A DNA stretch of 64,000 nt from Phytophthora quininea (lineage: Eukaryota; Oomycota; Peronosporomycetes; Peronosporales; Peronosporaceae). Location: the NCBI GenBank assembly GCA_011947345.1, contig JAAVTG010001008.1, forward strand, positions 310,001 to 374,000. Reading direction: 5' to 3'. The translations under genes were made by a program, and so were the position numbers. The notes under the pieces were generated by a model. It worked only from the letters and a program-made list of their open reading frames with translations. It was not told where the DNA came from and made no database searches. This document shows positions 1-12,200 of the stretch, piece after piece (the first letter of the stretch is position 1; each line of letters opens with the position of its first letter).

Positions 1-2460
1 CTCGGTACCATGGGTACTATCGAATGAGGTAGGGCCCGTGCTTAACTTCACAGACGCTTTTGGATGATACTCCGGCGGCGAATCCAGTGCCGACACCATA
101 TCACTGACCGTCATATTAATCTGTACCACCGATCACACCGCGAATAAGTTAGTTTCAATTCACGAATCTCAGGCAATTGGGCCTACCAAGTCGTGCGCGG
201 TGAGGGACGAAGAACCAAACGTTTGACGAACTTCATGCACAAAAAGCGTTGCCAAAAGTGAATTGCCGCCCAGTTCACCAAATGTACACAATGGTGAGGC
301 ATCAGATAAAGGGATGCCGATGATATCTGCAAGAAGACAGCCCAATACCTTCCTTGTTGAAGGATTGGAATCGTTTAAGAGTCCTTGCTTGGGATCATTT
401 TCGCCGATAAAGCTCCGCACGCGATTCATATGTTGTTCAAACAATTGTCGAAGCGACCGACGATCAACTTTCCCGTGCGCTGAGCGAGATACTGCGGTTG
501 CCGGAACAATTAGAAGCTCGCTCGGAGCGTGTGCCGCGCCGTAACGTTCAGTTATCCATTTCGTCAAAGCTTGTGTCTGGGAATACGGCACTGGCAATCC
601 ATCTTGGTTATCGCGAATTATGCCGGCAGCAATATAGTGTCGCTGCATTGCGTGTGTACCCACCTTTTCCGTAAATGCGAGCGCTAGTACTAGCTCACCA
701 CAGCGATCGTGCCCAGTAACTTCACTCTTCGTCTGCGTAGAATTCTCGATTTCGCTTAACCCAGCGAGAACGATCCTCTCAACAGCTTCCAAGTTAACTC
801 GTTGTCCATGAATTTTAATGACGTGATCTTTCCGACCGCAGTAATACAGAAAACCTCCGACTGCCAAGCAAACATCTCCCATACAAAACCATCCTTCGTT
901 ATCGTGGGCGCATAGTTCTGTAAACGTGACAACTTTATCATCACCATCGACGTATCCAAGAGCAAGAAGTGGCCCCGATACGTAGAGCAATCCGTTATCA
1001 ACTCTACCACCAAATTTTGCAGATGTTCTTGCGTTCTTTGCACCCTTCGCTGAGCAGACAAGGGTTACCTCTCGATGCTGCAGTTTGTCTTTCTCGACGT
1101 CGTCTGGCAACAGCATAAGATGCGTATCTTTACCAATAATGCCTTGCTGATTGAGCTCTGCAATTGGAAGCCCGTGCTGCCCCCACACAACTAGTTGTTC
1201 AGGAGACAGAGGCGCCTTGAACCTCATGCACATCACATCCCCGCTTACCTCTGTGCTACCTGTATGAAATCACAGCAATAATTAGTTGTCCGGTATCGAT
1301 TTCAGTAAAATGCAGTTGGTTCTTACCATACAGATTCAAAATTGTCAGCTCTGGAAACTCGGCTGTGAGCTGTTGGACAACGTGCGACCTTAGTATCTCT
1401 CCACTGCTGAGTATATACCGCAGCGAGCGGAAAGCATTTTGTCGATCAACTCGACGTGTTTGCAGCAGTAGCACCTCCAACACACTCGGCACAGCAGTGA
1501 ACCGTGTCACGTGCTCGCTGCGTAAAACGTTCTGGAATTGCTCGCTGTTGTCTAGCAGCACACTCTGCAGATATTTCCCGTTGTCAGTAGGCAAATCCCG
1601 TGGCTTCTGAAGATGAACTAGCGGAACACACTGTAGGAACGCGCCCAGTACTTCCCACACCGAGTCCACGAATGACAGCTTCGTAGATCGCAGCACCCGC
1701 TCTCCTGTCCTCTGATCTGGTTTCGGCTTGTCGAACGGATACGCCTCCCACATCCACTCCAGCCGGTTCCATGCACCTGTTCTTGAACCTAACACTCCTC
1801 TCGGGTTTCCGGTCGATCCAGAGGTGAAAAGCAGATACAACGGCGCATTGCCATCATCTCCACCCAACTTCTTGCCTCGTCGCCTTGTCAATTCACACAG
1901 CGACTCGCCATTTGGGAGTGACATCACTTGCACCGATCGGAACGGACTGGACGGTGCCTCACTGCGTCAACAGTTGCTGTAGTATCTCCACTAGCTTGTC
2001 CCTTCGATGCGAAGAACTTGTCCAGCGGACTGCCTGGAAGCGTCACGAGATACTGCGCACGAGCAGTACGCAACAGAGCCAATTGTCTAAGCAGAGGGAG
2101 CTGGATATCTACGGGCATGTAGACTACATTGCTCGTTCCTGCCACTAGCAGCAGCAGCGCCGTCTCCTCGATCGAGAACGGAGCCACATTGATGGCTACA
2201 ACCAGCCACTCGTGCGCCTCGTTACTACTGGATGGACTGGGACAGATCAGCTGGCGGAGTGTCTGGATCCACTCGCATAGTTCTCTGTAGGAGATCACAC
2301 GTCGGCGTTTTCTGCTTGAAGAGGCCTGTACTAGCGCACCACCAGCATGCTCCGCATGCTCCAGCCAGAATCGAGCGAAAGCGTCATCAAGCAGAGCATT
2401 TGAATCGCTTGATTTAATTGTTGCAGCACTAGTTGTAAATATAGAACTAGATTGAATTAA
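1..2460 (-). CDS. AASDH-like AMP-binding/carrier-domain enzyme, 3' part beyond window
   Basis: Adenylating enzyme of the ACSF4/AASDH type, an acyl or amino-acid activating domain followed by a phosphopantetheine carrier. The P-loop-like core LLFTSGSTGNPRGV lies near 1840. The YGSTEVSGDV motif is restored when the intron 1260-1326 (gtaag..cag) is removed. GKVDRR marks the end of the adenylation domain, and the carrier serine motif GGNSLLA lies near 270. A second intron, 121-186, leads to a last visible exon 120-1. The C-terminal beta-propeller expected of AASDH would lie left of the window. The frame changes near 1925 (homopolymer-poor, unexplained). The open frame reaches about 2460 without an ATG, so the start is unresolved. 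It is divergent from the next gene, less than 100 bp away. Confidence 0.8.
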
Positions 2461-2512
2461 ATAGACGGACTTCCCTCCGTTGCAGATTTACTCAGATCCC
2501 AATCAACCGGAG

Positions 2513-4012
2513 ATGGACGAGGAGCAGCTCCCGCTCGTGAACCGCGATGACAACGGCGACTCGCTGCAGCAGCAGCTCAGCAGCTACCACCAGCGGCAGC
2601 GCGCGCGCCAGAAGCGTCGCCAGCGCTCGCGCACCGCCGGCCGCGCCACCGTGGGCTTCCTGGCCGTGTCTCTGCTGGCACTGCTGCTGATCGCACTGTC
2701 CTGGCCAGCGCAGCGCCGCAACGAGCGCGCCGAGGAGCTTAACAAGCTGCTGGACGCCTACAAACAGGCCAAGAACTTCTCAGGCGTCGTGCGCCTGAGC
2801 CACAACGGCCAGAAGAAGCTGCAGATGGCCATGGGCAAGGCCAACGTCCCTCTCAATATCCACATGAAGGAGCACAGTGTGTTCCCCATGGGGGCCCACG
2901 TGCAGCTCGTTACGGCTGTGGCTCTGTACCAACTACAAGAGAGAGGAGCTGTGAGACTGGATAGAGCCGTCAGCAAGTACTTGACGCTGCAGGACTGGCA
3001 GGAGTTTGGGGCTCTGAACCAGACCAAGTGGTGTCCTAAACTCGAGGGAAGTGACGAGTGTCAAGAGATTACGTTCCAACAGCTCATGTACATGGGGTCA
3101 GGGATTAAGGTGAGCCCAGGGAGGTCTCTCTATGCCTTGGACAGCTTTGGAGCTCAGATCGGAAGCTTCGTCAACGCCCCCTTGGCCTTCAAGCCAGGGA
3201 CGAATTATTCCTACTCGGAGGATAACTATGTGCTGCTGGCGTACATGGTGGAGCGACTCAGTGGGATGAGATTTGGAGAGTACTTGGAGAACCATATTTT
3301 CAAACCATTGAACCTGCAGTTCACATCGTACGACCCGTTTGCGGGCGCCTTGGGTGTGCAGCCTAACCTTGTTGATGAATATGTGCAGTATTACGCACAC
3401 CGAGAACCTAATGCCAGTGCTAGTGGAAGCGACAGTGATAGTTCCAATGGATTGAATGCTGTAGTCGAGAAGAAGATGCATCATGTTGCTACAGGGACCT
3501 GTCAGATCTACCAGGATCTGGGCAGCAGTGTCCAGGGACTGCAGTCCACCGCAAAGGACATGCACAAGATCTACAACGACCTATTTGACGAGCACGGACA
3601 TCATTCCAAGCTGCTGAATACAAAGTCTATCGCCCAAATTGTCAACACTCGAAACCCAATGTACCCAGCGTTCGCCCAAGGCATTGGCGTTGATTTTGAT
3701 GGAGCGAGCAAAAGCAAGAACTGGCCGTCGAAAATTGCGTTTTGTGGTAGCACAGCATGCTCAACGACTTGCATGTCCATGCAAACCCCTGCTGCCAATA
3801 TGACCCTCGTCGCCAGCGCCTTCACGAACGACGTCCGTTTGCTATTCCCGAACCTCGACGCTTTCCAGGCGTACAAGCCGCGGGACTTCCTCGAGAAGCG
3901 CGAGCCGAGTATGGAGAGAGACGGCTTCAGCAAAAGTGACGGCGAAGTTAACACATTGGCATGGAGTTTGCTGGAGGTGTTTTTGCGCTTCTACACAAAC
4001 CCGGACAACTGA
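2513..4012 (+). CDS. Beta-lactamase-fold (LACTB/class C-like) membrane protein, catalytic residues lost
   Basis: The ORF is 499 aa and intact. A basic N-terminus (residues 25-45) precedes one membrane segment (about 46-64), so it is probably a type II membrane protein with the enzyme fold outside or lumenal. The fold is recognised from TAVALYQLQERGAVRLDRAVSKYL and from YSEDNYVLLAYMVERLSG. In active relatives a Ser-x-x-Lys stands where this protein has Ala128-His-Val-Gln131. The Tyr-x-Asn box reads YSE, and the C-terminal His/Lys-Thr-Gly box reads GSTAC. It is therefore probably a non-hydrolytic pseudoenzyme. The first ATG at 2513 is used; the open frame extends upstream without one. Confidence 0.8.
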   Translation: MDEEQLPLVNRDDNGDSLQQQLSSYHQRQRARQKRRQRSRTAGRATVGFLAVSLLALLLIALSWPAQRRNERAEELNKLLDAYKQAKNFSGVVRLSHNGQKKLQMAMGKANVPLNIHMKEHSVFPMGAHVQLVTAVALYQLQERGAVRLDRAVSKYLTLQDWQEFGALNQTKWCPKLEGSDECQEITFQQLMYMGSGIKVSPGRSLYALDSFGAQIGSFVNAPLAFKPGTNYSYSEDNYVLLAYMVERLSGMRFGEYLENHIFKPLNLQFTSYDPFAGALGVQPNLVDEYVQYYAHREPNASASGSDSDSSNGLNAVVEKKMHHVATGTCQIYQDLGSSVQGLQSTAKDMHKIYNDLFDEHGHHSKLLNTKSIAQIVNTRNPMYPAFAQGIGVDFDGASKSKNWPSKIAFCGSTACSTTCMSMQTPAANMTLVASAFTNDVRLLFPNLDAFQAYKPRDFLEKREPSMERDGFSKSDGEVNTLAWSLLEVFLRFYTNPDN

Positions 4013-4100
4013 TGGAATGGATTAACTAAGTGAACGCCAAAATGGTAGTGTGTGTCTGTTTATGCTTACATTGGCATTGTTATAAGAATTGAACGTCACA

Positions 4101-7100
4101 TCAAGTGAAGCTGATGAGTTCTCGCAACAATTTCTCGTCCTCTCGGGCCACGAATCGCCCCTTGACGCGCAGGCGAACGTCTGCAACAAGTTTGCGCACG
4201 TCATATTTCACCTCCTTGCTCCACACACGCTGATCCCGCTTCACCAGGAACCTTCGTATCCGCTCCTGTCGAGATCTGGGTGAATATACTCCTATCTGTC
4301 TCTTGGGCAAAGGCAGCTCCAGACTAGAGCAATCGCGTCGACTACCTAGTTGAGTTTCTCGCGGTCGCTTCTGCTGTGCAGTGTTTCTCTGATAAAAGTT
4401 TGCTAGAGACTCTCCCTCGCTCTCAGCCGACTCTTTGAGGGATTCACACGACACGGAATTCAGCTTGAAGACAAAGCCAAATACTCGTCCAGAACAGCGG
4501 AAATCAACACCTGACAAACCAAGAACGAAAAGGTTGCCGCTTTGGTGCATATCACGCAGAATCGACCCAAACGTTTTCCCCACAACACTTTTGGCCACGG
4601 CAGCTTCCGAGGAACGACAAAGTCGTCCCGCACTCGACAGTGGCCATATTTACCAGAGAGAGCGCTCTCTTCCAGCATCGGGCGGTCTTGCCATCGCCCA
4701 GATTGTTGTCGCCACACCAACTTGGAAGACCACGACATTATTTTGCCCAAGCTAAAGCCCCACAGTTCATGAGGCCAAGCATCGTTTGCGGGGACCACGA
4801 ACCCCTCGGGAACAATGTCGTGACCAAATTGCGTCTTAAACTTGTGCAACAGAGACGGCATCCGTTTGGACCATGCCAACTCAGCAAACTGAAATCTAAA
4901 ACCGATATGCTCCACGCGGTTTGCATGTCTGCCGATCTGAATGAAGTAATCGCCGCGTTGCTCGACTCCAACAACTATATTCCCAAGCTCTAGCCCCCAC
5001 ACCTTTTTCGGCCACGGGGACTGAGTTGGAACCACAAAACCCTCTGCAACTCGGGAGTGCCCAAAAATCGAGGCAAATGCGCGCAGAGCAGGCATAACAA
5101 GGTCCGTCCATCGCTGATCGATCTCACTCGGACTGTCATTTTCAGCTCCATTAACAAGAGATGCGTGCCCATCATACTGACGACAGGCATTTGCTCTTGT
5201 CAAGATCTTTTGAAGCGATCTGCCCCAGAGCTTATCGGGCCACGGAGGCCGAGATGGTACCAGAAAGTCGCTTACAAGCTTTTGCCCGCCGTACTCGTAA
5301 TAGAACGCATCTGCAGCTTGCATCACTTGAAGCTTCCATCGGCGTTCCACAGCATCCACTTGACTCAAATTGCACGATACGATTTCGCCCAAATGAACAC
5401 CCCACACATTTTCAGACCAAGGCTCTTCCGATGGAATAACAAAATCCCTTGGAATCGTTCTGTGCGGGCACACGCGAGCAAATGTAGCAATGAGTGGGGC
5501 AATGTGGTCTTCCCAAGGCGCGGCGGACAAGATCAGATCGAAACCAAGCTTGCTTAGCCGCGTCGCGTATCGCCCGGCATGTTCGAAAAACACGCCAGTT
5601 TTCCCCATTTGCACGACAATCTCGCCTAACTGGAGGCCCCAAACGGACCAGGACGGTGTTGATGGGACTACAAAATCAGGCTTGATCTCACAGTGCCCGA
5701 ACTCTATCACAAAGTCTTCGATGGAAGAAAAATCTTTCCCACATCTCATCTCGATGGTTTTGGGGAGTGGGGATGCTTTTGGCCATGCGAGTGAGGGCAA
5801 TGTGACCACCATAACGCTTCCTAGTGTTGAGTCTGTGCAAGATGCGGGCAAGATCCATCCCCCACGTCACAGTAGGCCACGGCGCTAGAGACGGTATTGA
5901 AAATGCCTTTCCAATAGCGATATCGCCATTCTGTTGATGAAATACTTCGACGGCTTTCAGAACCTGAATCCGCCACTCCCGCTCGAGTGCAATGATGAGG
6001 CGTGTATTCCACCGTACGATCCAACTGAGCTTAACCCCCACTCATTTTCTTGCCAGGGTGGGTTACTGGGAACAATAAATCCGTTGGGTACTAGTTCACC
6101 CGGATAATTTGCTGCAAACGTGCGGATCAAAGGCGCTCCATGTTTCTTCCACGCCACAGCAGATAGTTTGAACGAATAGCCCAATTCAGTTAGTGCATCC
6201 GCATCTCGTCCGATCTGCTCAAAGAAAGCTCCACTTTTGCAATAATCAGCGATAACAGCACCCAAATTCAGTCCCCACGACGGCTTCGGCCATGGTTCGT
6301 GAGATGGAACAACGAAAAGGTCTCCGAGATAGCAGTTCCTAAAAACTTTAACGAACGTGACCAGGGCAGGAAGAATCCTGTTTTTCCAAACGTGAGTGTT
6401 GCTGTCTTGAACGTTTGAGGGAGATTGGAACGAAACTGAGTTGTTTCTCTGTTTCCAACTTAGCCCGACATCGGCCAACCGTTCGGAATTCTGTGCGCCG
6501 ATCAAGCCCAGTTTCAACCCCCACATCTTTCTAGGCCATGGTTGTTGCCGCGGTATTTCAAAATCACCAGGAAGTGATGATGCACTAGGAAATTCCGAAA
6601 CAAAAATCGACAAGAGCGGCACCACGTGATTCTTCCACACCGAATCGGACAATTCAACTTCAAAGCCCAAGTCGTCCAAGACGAGCGCATCTCGACCAAT
6701 CTGTGGGAAAAACTCGTCTCTCCGTTTTGAATCACACAGAAACCTCCCCAACTCAAACCCCCACGTTTGTTCGGGCCATGGCAATTCGGAAGGGACCACA
6801 AAATCAGGAACCACAGGGTCATCCTCTGCAAATTCCTTTGTGAACGTGACAAGCGCCGGTAAAACACGTTTCTTCCACTCCATTTCGAGCACGTCCCACA
6901 CAAATCCCAGTTCCTCTAAAACTTTGTTGTCTCTCTCTGTTTGCTTCGCATAACTACGATCAGTGTGAATTCTGTTGACAATCGCCCCCAGCTTCACTCC
7001 CCACGTGCCTCTGGCCCACGGCTCCTGCTCCGGCGCAACAAACCCTCGCTCCACATTGCAGTGCCCAAATTCCTGTCGGAAAGTCTTCAACGCCGGCAGA

Positions 7101-7465
7101 ATTTGCTGCGTCCAAGTTCGGTCCGCGATATTCGTCGTCGTCCACGTGAACTTTAACTGCTGCAGCTCCTGCTGGGACTGTGCGACTTGTTTGCAGTAAA
7201 TCCGTTGAGTGTCACCACTGCGACGGATGATTTCGCCCAAGTGCAGTCCCCACGAGCGTGTGGGCCAACTGGGGCTAGAATGCGGTACGACAAAGTCTTC
7301 CGGGACGTCGGAGTGGCCAAAGCACTGGTGGAAAGTCCGCAACGCCGGCATGAACACGCCAAACCACTTGGCCTGCTTGGTATCGACCACATCGGCGATT
7401 TTGGCGTCCAGGACGTCTCCGAAGCAGGCCTCCGAAGGTAACGAGGAAGTCGCGGTGCCAGTCAT
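4101..7465 (-). CDS. Tandem helicase-associated-like repeat protein, about 13 repeats
   Basis: Long protein built almost entirely of repeats of about 65-75 residues. Each has the pattern W..x.LPAL..F...FGH..V...FVVP...PWP...WG..LG.I, then a variable Y/F..Q.GR....L..LGF. I count about 13 copies. The pattern resembles the helicase-associated (HA) domain seen in tandem in stramenopile proteins, but no helicase motifs are present. The ATG at 7465 is the first in frame. The C-terminal 110 residues are basic and lack repeats. The frame breaks three times, each in a run: C5 at 6035-6039, A5 at 5728-5732 and T4/C4 at 4574-4581 (plus-strand bases). Each break falls inside a repeat that continues perfectly in the new frame. 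Function is unknown; nucleic-acid binding is a guess from the HA family. It is divergent from the next gene. Confidence 0.7.
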
Positions 7466-7853
7466 GCGAGCAACACCAGACCCATTACGGAAGGGACGAG
7501 GGAATGCTATCTGAGTGTCTGCACTCTGTCCGCTGCGTCGATCGAGTGGATAGGGATAGTCGACCAAATCTTACGACGGTACATAGGAAGAATGGTTTCG
7601 GGAGAGGAAGAGATGCCGCCACCAATTAAACACCAGCATCAACAACCAAGTACGGGCAACGATGGAGCCCCTACTGAACTCGTGGCAACGCGGTTGGAGT
7701 GCCGTTCCTGGCGATTCTTGGCCTCGACGCAGGAGATGATGTTCACGCTGGTTTCTGCACGAGTTTTGCAACGAGATTACGGTCAACTTGGCAAGGTCTG
7801 ACAAAAACTGTCGCCATTGCTCAATTCGTCGCCGAAGACACGAGAACTCGCAG
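7466..7853. promoter_or_regulatory. 388-bp divergent intergenic region with an Inr-like site
   Basis: This lies between the start of the repeat protein (minus) and the START-like gene (plus). At 7813-7828 the plus strand reads gccattgctcaattcg. This resembles the oomycete initiator-like core promoter GCTCATTYYNCAWTTT and lies 26-41 bp before the ATG at 7854. No other gene is seen here. Confidence 0.4.
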
Positions 7854-9073
7854 ATGACGGAACAAGACGACGCGAAGGCGTCGCCGTCGTCAGCGGAAGC
7901 CTCACAACAGGAGACTGGGATCCAAGATTCTGCTGCAAAAAGGACGCGACAGACAGCAACGGCGCAACGCGAGTCGTCGAAGGTCAAGAAGCCAAAGATC
8001 AGGACCTACGTGAGACGCAGGGTGAGTGCATTGTGTGATAGCATAAGTGCCTGCTCGAGCTTGTGCTTCATGATTTCGTGTATGACAGACCGAGATTGAG
8101 GCGCTGACCGAGGAAATCAAGCGACTGCAGAAGCAGATGGAGTTCTACGCCCACCGGACGGAACTGTTACAACAACGTGAGGAGCTGATGCGACGCGAAC
8201 TTATAAACCAAACGATGCACAAGGCGCTCCAAGAGCAGCGACTGACGATTGCCAACTCCATCTCTATGTTTTCTCAGTTTTTGGTGCGTCACGCCCCAAC
8301 TCCAGCGATTGTAGTTTCTCCACCTGACACAACATTGCTATTTTGCAGCGTACTTCCGGTAGGCCGTTTGAATTGCAGGCGCATCTCGGCAAAGACCCAG
8401 CCGAGCGGCAGAAATCGCTTTTGCAAATGAAATGCGAGCGGTTGGAGATCTCGCAGCAGTTTATTGCTGAAAGACAACATTTCCTGTCTGCTGCCGAGTT
8501 CTGCGATCGGAAACGGTTCCAAGCGACCAACGGTGATATGGTGTCGTTGAGATTTGAGGTGGTGCCGCTGCCAGGAGCCTGCAGCGTGAAAGCGATTGTT
8601 GCTGCGCTACAGACGTACATTTACAATATCGAGATCAGCATCTCGGAAGCTGTGGGCGACATCACTGTGCGAGAGAACGACGACCCCAAGCCAGGTTGTG
8701 CAGTAGCTCAAAACCGACTGGTTAGCACCCTCGCCAACGGCGTGCAAGTCGACACGAACAATATCGCGTTTGGAGAGTACCATCCAGCACAGGGCGAGCA
8801 AACCGAGTACGGTATCTTAGTCTGTGACGTCGTGGAAGAAGACGAGCTGTTCCCGTATCGTCCACTGGAGCGCGTACGTCAAGACATGACCGTGATCATC
8901 ATGATCGCTTGGCACCAGAACGAGAATGGAGAGCCCGTTATTGTGCTATCTCGATGGTGGTGTCTTCGCGCTCGAAGTCCCCACATTGCAGTGCCCCGTA
9001 TTTGATGGATCGCATCTTCAGTGGCATCGACAAGGTCGGCACAGCGATGCTGACGACGGCAAGGAATGCATGA
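7854..9073 (+). CDS. Coiled-coil/START-like oomycete family protein, paralogue 1
   Basis: Three exons: 7854-8021, 8089-8283 and 8349-9073. The N-terminus ends in a basic KKPKIRTYVRRR segment. Exon 2 is a coiled coil (TEIEALTEEIKRLQKQM...). Exon 3 holds a conserved domain starting HLGKDPAERQ, with EISISEAVGDITVREND and ELFPYRPLERVRQDM. The same layout and introns occur in the gene at 18352, with diverged copies at 50460 and 58891. Oomycete proteins of this kind are, as I recall, often labelled M96 mating-specific family; a basic-leucine-zipper-like N-terminus plus a START-like pocket is an inference. The frame breaks in C4 at 8994-8997. Restoring it gives a C-terminus (MDRIFSGIDKVGTAMLTTAR) matching the paralogue, ending at 9073. 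Confidence 0.75.
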
Positions 9074-9267
9074 CGATTTTTCACAGTGATTCTACTACTT
9101 TGGAGCAGTGCGAGCTTTCAGTTCGTCTAGAAAATTGCGGGGCGCGGGAGGAGCTCTTCCATCTACATGGTTAGCTGGTTCTGGTGCTGAGATTGCCGTC
9201 GCTGTCGTTGCTTCGGTTGGATCGCTGTTTTTCCTGGCTGATGCGCGCTTCAATTCGTCCAGAAAAT

Positions 9268-12200
9268 TCATTGGCTTTTAGGCCCATCATGACCACCGTC
9301 ACTGCTTTCACTGCTGTTTTCTTCTGTGCTTGATGTCTTGCGCTGGAATCGGTGTTGGAGTTCGCCAAGAAAGTTTGCTTTTCCTCCGCCAAACGGAGAC
9401 GGACGAGGCGTTCCAACTGGTTCGTTGAGGCTTTCGTCGGACTCTTTAGCTTTTCGATCTTCAATAAGTTTTAGTAGCGCCTTGGATTTGGGCTGTACTG
9501 GAGTTGGAATGGACTGGGGATCCTTGGTTCCGTCTTCCTTTTCTGCTTTGGGGACAGTCTTTGGTGTAGATGGCATGGATGTTGAGCCTCTGTGAGTGCT
9601 TGCTGGTTTTTCACCGGATGCTTCCGCTGGAAATCGGTTTTGAGATGGAGAAGCGACGCCACTTTCCTTGACTTGGTTCACACGCTTTGGGCTACAAAAG
9701 TCTTTCTCCAAGAAGTTTAGCACGCCGATCGCTACTTGAAGCCTCTTAATGCGCTGGAAGCCACGTGAAAGTGGAGCTGGAGACCCACCAAGCACAACGC
9801 CGGTTGCTGGGGCTGTGTCAACCACTTTCTTGTCCTCGATTTGCATCAACTTTGCTTCATCTGTCTCTGCAGCAGTCAGGGATAAATCCAAGACCGAGTT
9901 ATCAGCTTGTTTCACAATAGGCACTTCCACTTCAGCAGCCTCGGTACTCGTGACCTCGCTGATATCAAGACCGCGCTTAGCAATTGCACTATCCAGCTCG
10001 CGCTTCCGGGCTTCAGCCTCTTCCTCGACCGACAGCTTTTTAAAGGCTGCGCGTTCACGAGGCTGAACGTCTATAATCGCAGGAAATGGCCCACGAATAC
10101 GAGGCGCTTTGCGAACCTCAGGTTCCAAAGCACGGATCTGGGCAACTTCAGCCTGATACTGCTCGAACGTTGGAGTCATCGCTGCCCACGCACGTTCACC
10201 ATGGACTAACTCGCTTCTGACGCTGTCTCGCTCTTTGCAGAGAGATAAATGGTGTTGTTTGGCTTCTTCACGCAAAGCAATCAAGGTCGTCTTGCCAAAT
10301 GCTCGCTGCAATTCCTCTTTTCGAGCATCTTCTGCGACTGCCACGTATTCCGCCTTGGCTTGAGGGATCAGGTCATCTTCCAGCTTGTTGAACCGCTCAC
10401 GTTTGGATTTTAAGCGAGCAAGTTGACGCTTGTATTTGTCTATCCGTGCATCGATCTCGGCGTCAGTCGGATAGCTGAAGATTGGATTAAGTTGTTGGCG
10501 AGCTGTAAGTTCTGGTAAAGGAACATCTCGTCGAGCGCGTTTCACGGGGTCCCAACCAGCTTTGATGGTCTCACGTTGGTGTTGGGCTGCTAGCATTCGC
10601 ACATGCTCGATGAACGACGTTCGCCAAGCTCTTTGCGGCCATCTTTGTCGAAGGAAAAGCTATCTGGTAGCACCCGTGCCATTGCACACAGCTCGTTGAT
10701 GTCATACGTAGTGAAGTCCATGAAGAAGGAAGCGCATTCCACCGCCAGGAAATTTGCTCGCTCGATGTCATCTCCGTGAGTGACAAGCCAATGCAAGAAG
10801 CGATTCGTCTTGAGATACACCGCGAGGTCGTACGTGTACAATGCTCCAGATCCCTCCGAGCCCTCACGAGCTCGTGCAATCAACCCTTCCACAGTGAGAT
10901 CAGCAATGTCGATTGGGATGAAAGTACGCATCAATGCGAGACTTTCATCGTTGACGCCTTGTTGACGCTTTTGCCACGCCGATTCACGCTTTCTCATTTC
11001 GTCAGCAAATTCCTTCGTCTGTTCACGGCGCGTTTTCCAGACTTCTACGTCGCGCATTGCCCGTTCCAACTCCGCCTCAGTGCGCTTTAAGTCGTGGGCA
11101 CGAGAGGCAGTGATCTTCGTAGCAAGCTGGGTAGCTTCTGAGCATAATGTCGACAATTTGCCACTGCCTTGAGTACATTCAGGTATTGTGCGCAAAGCGA
11201 CCAGCAAAGACCGCTTGGCGTCCATGGTCTCGGAAGAAATAACATACGAAGGGGATCGATCTTCAGCAGCTACCGAAGCAGCGAAGCGGTCCGTCTCAGA
11301 TCCAAGCCACTCGAGTAATGCCTGCAGCTCCACCTGACCCGGTTTGAGCTGCTGTTGCGCCGATAGAAGATTTTCTTTAATGAATTCTAGTCGCTTTGCC
11401 ATCGTTTGCTCGAGTTGCGCGGACGCGGCAGCAGCTGCAGAATTTAGATTGGCACGCTGCAGCTCTGTTTCCACGCGAGCAGCGAGTAAACTCTTCTTGG
11501 TTTGGACCATATCCGTGTGGCAGGTCGCGACCTTCGCCTTCCACTCAGCGACCTGCACTGCATGTCGTTCCAGCGAGCGCAATTTGGCAGCTAAAGCCAC
11601 GTTAGCTTTATCTTCGTCAGCACAACGCTCCGGTCGGGAGAGCTCGTGCATCTCGTAGACAAGTCGATCGTAACGTTCTTCGGAATTGGCGAGGTGCTGA
11701 TCCGCTGCGAGAAAAGCGTTTCCCTTGGCGCTTTCCACGCGCCACTGTAAATCTTCGTCCGAGATTCCGAGCGAGGCTTTGAGGACATTCACTTGTTCCT
11801 GCAACTTCTCCAGCTTGTTATCGCGAGGACGCAGGATGGATGCTCGAGAACTGGTGATTAACCCTGGAGATGTACCGCTATAACAATCTGAAAGTTCACT
11901 TCCAGCAGGAGGCGACATCATTGGACCGATTGGAGCTACGCTGGGGCGTCGACGCAGGCCACCAGCACCAACTGGGGCCACAATAGGCGACGATGTTCGA
12001 CGAGAAACCTGAACGAGTACAGGCTCGTCGTCGATCGGCACTTGGAAAATGGTTGAGAACCGTTTGGTCTGCTGGACAGGTGATGTGGAGGGTCTTCGCC
12101 CTACAATTGACCCCGACCGAGGAGACACTATACTAGCTCGAGTTCCTCTCCGCGCTGCGACTTCTAGGCTAGCGCTTGAGCTGGTTGTGTTGATTCGTCT

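Noticed and set aside
1925..1990. A 36-nt GT..AG intron explaining the AASDH frame change
   Set aside because: It is shorter than other introns here (50-72 nt) and does not restore the phase.
10590..10610. Overlapping frames in the large coiled-coil gene considered as programmed frameshifting
   Set aside because: No slippery heptamer or stem is present, and similar unexplained single-base breaks occur in many genes of this window.
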